The position numbers and the translations under genes are program-made. The notes beneath the pieces are model-generated. The model made no database searches. It worked only from the letters and a program-made list of their open reading frames with translations, and was not told the origin of the DNA. DNA of 39,308 nucleotides from Pelagibacteraceae bacterium (GTDB taxonomy: Bacteria > Pseudomonadota > Alphaproteobacteria > Pelagibacterales > Pelagibacteraceae), in assembly GCA_008638165.1 (NCBI GenBank), contig VTPL01000003.1, positions 1 through 39,308 on the forward strand, given 5' to 3'. Of this stretch, positions 35,088-39,308 are shown piece by piece; positions within the stretch are counted from its first letter, which is position 1, and each line of letters starts with the position of its first letter.

Positions 35088-36545
35088 TTAATCTTTTTTT
35101 AACAGATAGTATGTTAATGCAGAAATTATAGCACCAATAATCCAAGCATAAGATTGTAAAAACATTAAATTAAAATTCCAAATTGTAGAAGATGAAAAGA
35201 TAAAACCAATTAAAACAGAATATAAAGCTTTTAAATTCCAGCCTCTTGAAAAATAAAAAGTACTTTCTGATGACAATGAATGAATATCTTTAATGTTTAT
35301 GTTTGATTGATTAATTATAAAGTAATCAATAATCATAATTCCACAAATAGGACCAAAAAAAGAACCAAATGTATCAATAAAAGATAAAATTCCAATTTGA
35401 CTTAATAAAGTTGGCCAAAGGAGTGCAACCAACAACCCAAAAAAACCAATAGTATAACTTACTGATTTTAAATTTAGTTTGTTAGGTTTAAAATTAATTA
35501 ATGAATACTGGGCAGGTATAAGGTTTGCAATTAAATTTGTAGAGATTGATGCAATCAAGATAAAAAATAAAACTATAGTTGTGATTTGTAAATTGTTAAA
35601 TTTACCAATTATATCTGTAGGATTAGTAAATATTCTATCAATATCTTCAAACTGTTGATTTAAAAATACATCAGATCCTGTAACAATAAAAACTGCAAAA
35701 AAGGAAAATATAATTAAATTAATTAATAAACTTAAATTGCCATATTTTAACTCTTGCTCATCTTTTACATATCTTGAGAAATCACCAAAACTTATTATTA
35801 TAATAGAAAAATATGCAAAAATTGTACCTGCTACTGTTATCAGTGGCAAAATATTTTTAAAATCAATAAAATTATTAAAATTCAGTATTTGAGTGAAAGC
35901 TTGAGCAGTGAGTTTTACATCTGATAACAGAACAACAAGAAAGAAAAATATCATACCGATATAAACTGTAATTGCAGAAAATTTTATAATTTTTCTATTA
36001 AAAACCATTCCTTTAGAAAATATATAAATTTGAAAACTGATACTTATAAAAAGTGATACCCAGTCTATTATATTCAGACCAAGTAAAAATATTAAAAAAA
36101 TATCTTTATCTAAAAGAGTATTATCAATACTAAAAAATAAAATTCTAATTAAATAACTTATAGCCTTTGAGATAAAATATGTTTGAATTCCAAACATAAA
36201 TATACCAACTATACTTCTTAAGAGACCTAAAAATCTTGCACCACTATACCCCAAAGAAGATCTTAAAATAGTTGCAAATGGTAATCCGTATTTTTGCGAG
36301 GGTTTACCAATTAAATTTGAAAAAAAATAAACTAAAATTGAGCCTAATAAAGTTCCAAAAAAGACTACAAAAAAATTTAAGCTATAAATTGTGTATAGAG
36401 AAGCTATTAAAGAAAATCCTATAACACTTTGAACATTAACACCCCAAAAATAAAATAAATCTGTCCAGCTCCAATTTTTGTTATTTGGATTAACTGCAAC
36501 TAATTCCCAATTGATTATATTTTGACTAGAATTTTTTTGACTCAC
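35088..36545 (-). CDS. NCS1 family nucleobase:cation symporter
   Basis: This 485-aa inner-membrane protein has about 12 helices. The N-terminal WSWTDLFYFWGVNVQSVIGF and the segment LPFATILRSSLGYSGARFLG are typical of NCS1 (cytosine, purine, allantoin and hydantoin) transporters. KYGLPFATILR contains the conserved Pro-Phe of helix 3, and the helix 10 region DTFGSFFGPICGIMIIDYFI is also characteristic. The exact substrate cannot be read off. The start is a GTG at 36545; no better start is present. It lies 25 bp after dctM and 4 bp before the dehydrogenase. Confidence 0.88.
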   Translation of the reverse strand: MSQKNSSQNIINWELVAVNPNNKNWSWTDLFYFWGVNVQSVIGFSLIASLYTIYSLNFFVVFFGTLLGSILVYFFSNLIGKPSQKYGLPFATILRSSLGYSGARFLGLLRSIVGIFMFGIQTYFISKAISYLIRILFFSIDNTLLDKDIFLIFLLGLNIIDWVSLFISISFQIYIFSKGMVFNRKIIKFSAITVYIGMIFFFLVVLLSDVKLTAQAFTQILNFNNFIDFKNILPLITVAGTIFAYFSIIIISFGDFSRYVKDEQELKYGNLSLLINLIIFSFFAVFIVTGSDVFLNQQFEDIDRIFTNPTDIIGKFNNLQITTIVLFFILIASISTNLIANLIPAQYSLINFKPNKLNLKSVSYTIGFFGLLVALLWPTLLSQIGILSFIDTFGSFFGPICGIMIIDYFIINQSNINIKDIHSLSSESTFYFSRGWNLKALYSVLIGFIFSSSTIWNFNLMFLQSYAWIIGAIISALTYYLLKKD

Positions 36546-36552
36546 TAAAAAG

Positions 36553-36567
36553 ATATTAAACTAATAT
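36553..36567 (-). terminator. Weak AT-only hairpin after dctM
   Basis: ATATTA-GTT-TAATAT on the minus strand is followed by CTTTTT. It looks like a tiny intrinsic terminator in the 25-bp dctM-NCS1 gap, but the all-AT 6-bp stem is weak and probably allows read-through. Confidence 0.2.
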
Positions 36568-36570
36568 TTT

Positions 36571-37905
36571 TTACTGTCCATATAGATAGGCTGGTAACCA
36601 AAGAGCGATTTGAGGGAACATAATTATCAAAACTAAACCAATAACCTGAATAACCATGAATTGCATCATTCCATAATAAATATCCTTTAGATCCCACTCT
36701 GGCACAACACCTTTTAAGAAATAAGCTGAAAGAGCAACAGGTGGGGAGAGCCAGGCGGTTTGTAAATTAACAGCTACTAAAATAGCGAACCAAGTAAGAT
36801 TAAATCCAAGTGCTTCAATTAAAGGAAGTATAATTGGCACAATAATCATCACGATTGGCACCCACTCTAATGGCCAACCTAATAAAAAAATCATAACCAT
36901 AACCAATGCAAGTATTAAATACTTGTTCATTTCTAAACCTAATAAAAAATCTGTAAGTAGCATTGGAGTGCCCAATCTAGAAAATACTGCTCCAAAAAAA
37001 TTTGAAGCAGCAACTAAAACCATTATTAGTGCTGAGATTTCTAAAGTTTTGACAAGTGAGTCTTGCAATTTTTTAAAAGTAAGTTTTTTATAAGCAAGAG
37101 CTAATAACAAAGAACCTAAAGCTCCACAACCAGCAGCTTCTGTAGGTGTTGCAAATCCAAAAAGTATACTTCCTAATGCCGCAAAAACTAAAGCAGCAGG
37201 TGGGACTAAACCTAGAAAAAATTCTATCCATACAGCTTTTAAACTTGTGGCTCTTAACTCTGGTGGTAAAGCTGGTCCTAAACTAGGATTAATCCAACAT
37301 CTAATTGTTGTATAAGCTGCATATAAAACGGCTAATAGTATTCCTGGAATAATTGCAGCTGCAAATAAATCTGTAACTGGGATTTCCATGATTGGTCCCA
37401 TAACTACCAACATAATACTTGGTGGTATTAAGATACCTAAAGTTCCACCTGCAGTAATCGTACCTGCTGCAAGTCTAACATCATATCCTGATTTATTCAT
37501 GGATTTAGCAGCCATTATTCCAAGGATCGTTACTGAAGCACCAACTATTCCAGTCGCTGCAGCGAAAACAACAGATACAAATAAAACTGCATAATACAAT
37601 GAACCTCTAACTTTAGCTAAAATTAATTGAAAAGCTGAAAATAATCTCTCCATCAAACCAGCTTGTTCCATCATGATACCCATGAAAACAAAGAGTGGCA
37701 CGGCGGCGAGAGTTTGTTCGGTCATGACCATAGAAAATTGTAAGGTCATTAAATAAAAAACTAACTTACCAAATCCAAGATAACCAAAAACAAAACCTAA
37801 AAAAATCAGAGTAAAAGAGATTGGGAAACCAATAAATATTGAAAAGAGCATTACCCCTATTAAGATAAATCCAAGTACTGCTGGATCAATAAACTCTGCT
37901 AACAT
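36571..37905 (-). CDS. dctM: TRAP transporter large permease subunit
   Basis: This 444-aa membrane protein is of the DctM family (mannitol/chloroaromatic-type large subunit by overall resemblance). Characteristic segments are PLFVFMGIMMEQAGLMERLF, AATGIVGASVTILGIMAAKS, GGTLGILIPPSIMLVVMGP and LGWPLEWVPIVMIIVPIILP. It drives sodium-coupled uptake of the ligand delivered by the periplasmic DctP. Length is normal. It abuts dctQ with no gap. The substrate is not determined by this subunit. Confidence 0.94.
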   Translation of the reverse strand: MLAEFIDPAVLGFILIGVMLFSIFIGFPISFTLIFLGFVFGYLGFGKLVFYLMTLQFSMVMTEQTLAAVPLFVFMGIMMEQAGLMERLFSAFQLILAKVRGSLYYAVLFVSVVFAAATGIVGASVTILGIMAAKSMNKSGYDVRLAAGTITAGGTLGILIPPSIMLVVMGPIMEIPVTDLFAAAIIPGILLAVLYAAYTTIRCWINPSLGPALPPELRATSLKAVWIEFFLGLVPPAALVFAALGSILFGFATPTEAAGCGALGSLLLALAYKKLTFKKLQDSLVKTLEISALIMVLVAASNFFGAVFSRLGTPMLLTDFLLGLEMNKYLILALVMVMIFLLGWPLEWVPIVMIIVPIILPLIEALGFNLTWFAILVAVNLQTAWLSPPVALSAYFLKGVVPEWDLKDIYYGMMQFMVIQVIGLVLIIMFPQIALWLPAYLYGQ

Positions 37906-38544
37906 TTAATCTTCGTCTCCTGGCCATTGGCCTTTTGTTGCAGCCCAATAACTTTTTAATAATTCAGAAATTCCTTGGATTAATAAGAAAATTATTCCAA
38001 CCCATAAACATGCTTTTATAGGCCACATGTATGGCATCCATGCAGTATCCATACCTTTTTCTCCCCGCATTATAGATTCCTGCACAAAACCCGTGGTCAT
38101 GTAGAAAAAAACAATTAAACCTGGAAAATAAAATAATAAGTACAACCAAAAATCAATTCGACCTTGGTTTTTAGTTTGAAAATTTCTATATAAAAAATCA
38201 GCCCTGATATGCACGCCCTTAGACAAAGCATAACCAGCACCCAACATAAATAATGCACCATACATAAATCTACTCATGTCATAAGCCCACATTGTAGGTG
38301 CATTAAAAAGCTTTCTAGCAAGAACTTCATAAGTCATAGCTAGAATTAATGGGATTGTAATCCAACAAACAGTGTTTCCAACCCACTTGTTAAATAGATC
38401 GATTTTAGTAATTGTAGATGCCATCCATTTTGGCATATCTTGAGGCATTTTCCCTGAACCACCTCTTCTCTCAGCAATCATTTCATCTGAAATATCTAGT
38501 TTAAGATCTTTGATTGGCTTTTTAGGCTTATGGTTTTTAGGCAT
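37906..38544 (-). CDS. dctQ: TRAP transporter small permease subunit
   Basis: This 212-aa protein has four predicted helices between about 55 and 200, including PTMWAYDMSRFMYGALFMLG and SKGVHIRADFLYRNF, typical of DctQ. About 45 hydrophilic residues precede the first helix (KPKKPIKDLKLDISDEMIAE). An internal ATG at 38448, preceded by AGGGA, would remove 32 of them. I keep the longer start because similar extensions occur in relatives, but the shorter protein is possible. It begins 16 bp after the hairpin that follows dctP, and helps couple DctP to DctM. Confidence 0.9.
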   Translation of the reverse strand: MPKNHKPKKPIKDLKLDISDEMIAERRGGSGKMPQDMPKWMASTITKIDLFNKWVGNTVCWITIPLILAMTYEVLARKLFNAPTMWAYDMSRFMYGALFMLGAGYALSKGVHIRADFLYRNFQTKNQGRIDFWLYLLFYFPGLIVFFYMTTGFVQESIMRGEKGMDTAWMPYMWPIKACLWVGIIFLLIQGISELLKSYWAATKGQWPGDED

Positions 38545-38560
38545 AGTGAAAATTCTAAAC

Positions 38561-38589
38561 TCAAAGCGGGTATATTCTACCCGCTTTGA
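38561..38589 (-). repeat. 12-bp perfect hairpin between dctP and dctQ
   Basis: TCAAAGCGGGTA (38561-38572) and TACCCGCTTTGA (38578-38589) are perfect inverted repeats around a 5-nt loop. It is the most GC-rich and stable hairpin I see in the window. No U-run follows; 16 nt separate it from the dctQ ATG. It is better read as an mRNA stabiliser or partial attenuator after dctP than as a full terminator, which would favour excess binding protein over permease. Confidence 0.75.
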
Positions 38590-38607
38590 AAATCAATAAT
38601 ATTATGA

Positions 38608-39308
38608 TTATTTTAATGTTTCAGCGTGAGCCATTCCTAGCTTAGCATTTGACATTTGAGATCCAGACCAAAATGGTACTGCAATATCAGCAAATGCTTT
38701 TTGAGAATCCCATACTTTTTTAAAGAAAGCATTCTCTGCAGCATTTTTTTCTAAACTTGCTTTTGCAGCAGCCATATACGCTGGGAAATAATCAGCTGGA
38801 GTATCATGTAAAATAACACCATGCTTAGTTGTTAACTCAGCAAGAGCTTTTCCATTTTCGTATATTCTGTAACTCATTGATTTTGATAAAGATGCATTTG
38901 CAGCAACTTCTAAAGCTTTCTTCTCAATAGCAGACATTTTTTTGTATTTGCTACCATTAATATAGAAGTCAGCATTTACTACTACTTGGTGAAGACCTTG
39001 TAAGTAATAGTGTTTTAGAACTTTTTGAAAACCAAAAGTTAAATCTGGTTTTGGACAACACCATTCAGCAGCATCAATTGTTCCTGCTTCAAGAGCTGGT
39101 AGAATATCTCCACCACCCATTGCTACAGAAGCTACACCGATATCTTTATAAGTTTGACCAGGTATTCCTGGAGGAGTTCTGAATTTATATTTTCTAAAGT
39201 CAGCCATGCTATTAATTGGCTCTTTGAACCAACCTAAAGCTTCAGGTCCAACAGGTTGTAACATAAATCCTTTTATGTCTCTTCCCATTTCAGTCCATAG
39301 TTGGTCAT
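38608..39308 (-). CDS. dctP: TRAP transporter solute-binding protein (5' part missing)
   Basis: About 233 C-terminal residues are present. The frame is open to the window edge (DQLWTEMGRDIKGFMLQP), so the start and signal peptide lie beyond base 39308. FRKYKFRTPPGIPGQTYKDI carries the conserved Arg that binds the ligand carboxylate, and LEAGTIDAAEWCCP matches the metal/ligand region of alpha-keto-acid and mannitol/chloroaromatic-type receptors. The Trp after Glu fits that subgroup. The ligand is probably an organic acid, but I cannot say which. It is the first gene of the TRAP unit and is followed by a strong hairpin. Confidence 0.92.
   Translation of the reverse strand, partial: DQLWTEMGRDIKGFMLQPVGPEALGWFKEPINSMADFRKYKFRTPPGIPGQTYKDIGVASVAMGGGDILPALEAGTIDAAEWCCPKPDLTFGFQKVLKHYYLQGLHQVVVNADFYINGSKYKKMSAIEKKALEVAANASLSKSMSYRIYENGKALAELTTKHGVILHDTPADYFPAYMAAAKASLEKNAAENAFFKKVWDSQKAFADIAVPFWSGSQMSNAKLGMAHAETLK

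Noticed and set aside
38449-38544. Shorter dctQ starting at the internal ATG at 38448
   Set aside because: It has a better Shine-Dalgarno sequence, but the first 32 residues look conserved in type (acidic-basic cytoplasmic extension), so the long form was kept as primary and the alternative noted.
1-39308. CRISPR arrays, insertion sequences, integrases or prophage genes
   Set aside because: No repeat-spacer pattern, transposase or integrase motif, or terminal inverted repeats were seen on either strand, and base composition is even throughout.

Overview
The window is a low-GC (roughly 30% by eye), very compact stretch of bacterial chromosome. Gene content and order point to an alphaproteobacterium of the SAR11 clade (Candidatus Pelagibacter or a close relative). 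The clues are small AT-rich genes with overlapping ends, a complete nuoA-N cluster followed by birA, coaX, a ribonuclease J gene, a DUF1467 gene, proS, lolC, lolD and dnaE, the block tig-clpP-clpX-lon, and TRAP transporter genes. The organism call is an inference from content; no rRNA marker is present. No phage, insertion sequence, CRISPR array or other horizontally acquired island is visible.

Layout, read along the minus strand where most genes lie. (1) 39308-34331: a transport and catabolic segment with a TRAP transporter (dctP truncated by the window end, dctQ, dctM), an NCS1 nucleobase-type permease and a short-chain dehydrogenase. A strong hairpin sits between dctP and dctQ. (2) 34334-30748: small mixed-strand genes. 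These are a 22-codon candidate ORF, an exported DUF3047 protein, a 46-aa membrane peptide, a YbgC-like thioesterase, a family 5 uracil-DNA glycosylase, an exported histidine phosphatase, a 42-aa basic ORF, a periplasmic protein of unknown function, a 56-aa membrane protein and a DUF1289 protein. Several of these are too short for routine ORF callers. (3) 30650-24696: tRNA-Leu(UAG), then the protein quality-control block tig, clpP, clpX, lon. (4) 24646-24481: tRNA-Val(UAC) and tRNA-Asp(GUC). (5) 24372-694: an unbroken run of 24 minus-strand genes with no gap above 9 bp, from nuoA through nuoN, then birA, coaX, rnj, DUF1467, proS, lolC, lolD and dnaE. (6) 693-565: a 129-bp spacer that folds into a ribosomal protein S2 leader-like structure with a pseudoknot, followed by rpsB, which runs off the window.

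Functionally the window combines respiration (all 14 subunits of complex I), protein folding and ATP-dependent proteolysis, translation (rpsB, proS, three tRNAs), cofactor handling (coaX, birA), RNA turnover (rnj), lipoprotein export (lolCD) and replication (dnaE). A separate uptake module has unknown substrates. I see no dramatic new system. The most notable items are regulatory or architectural: the rpsB leader, the 10-nt spacer between tRNA-Leu and tig, the hairpin just ahead of dctQ, start codons of divergent genes 2 bp apart, and a set of very small candidate membrane proteins. Three automatically extended starts (nuoG, nuoD, birA) were moved to internal ATG codons.
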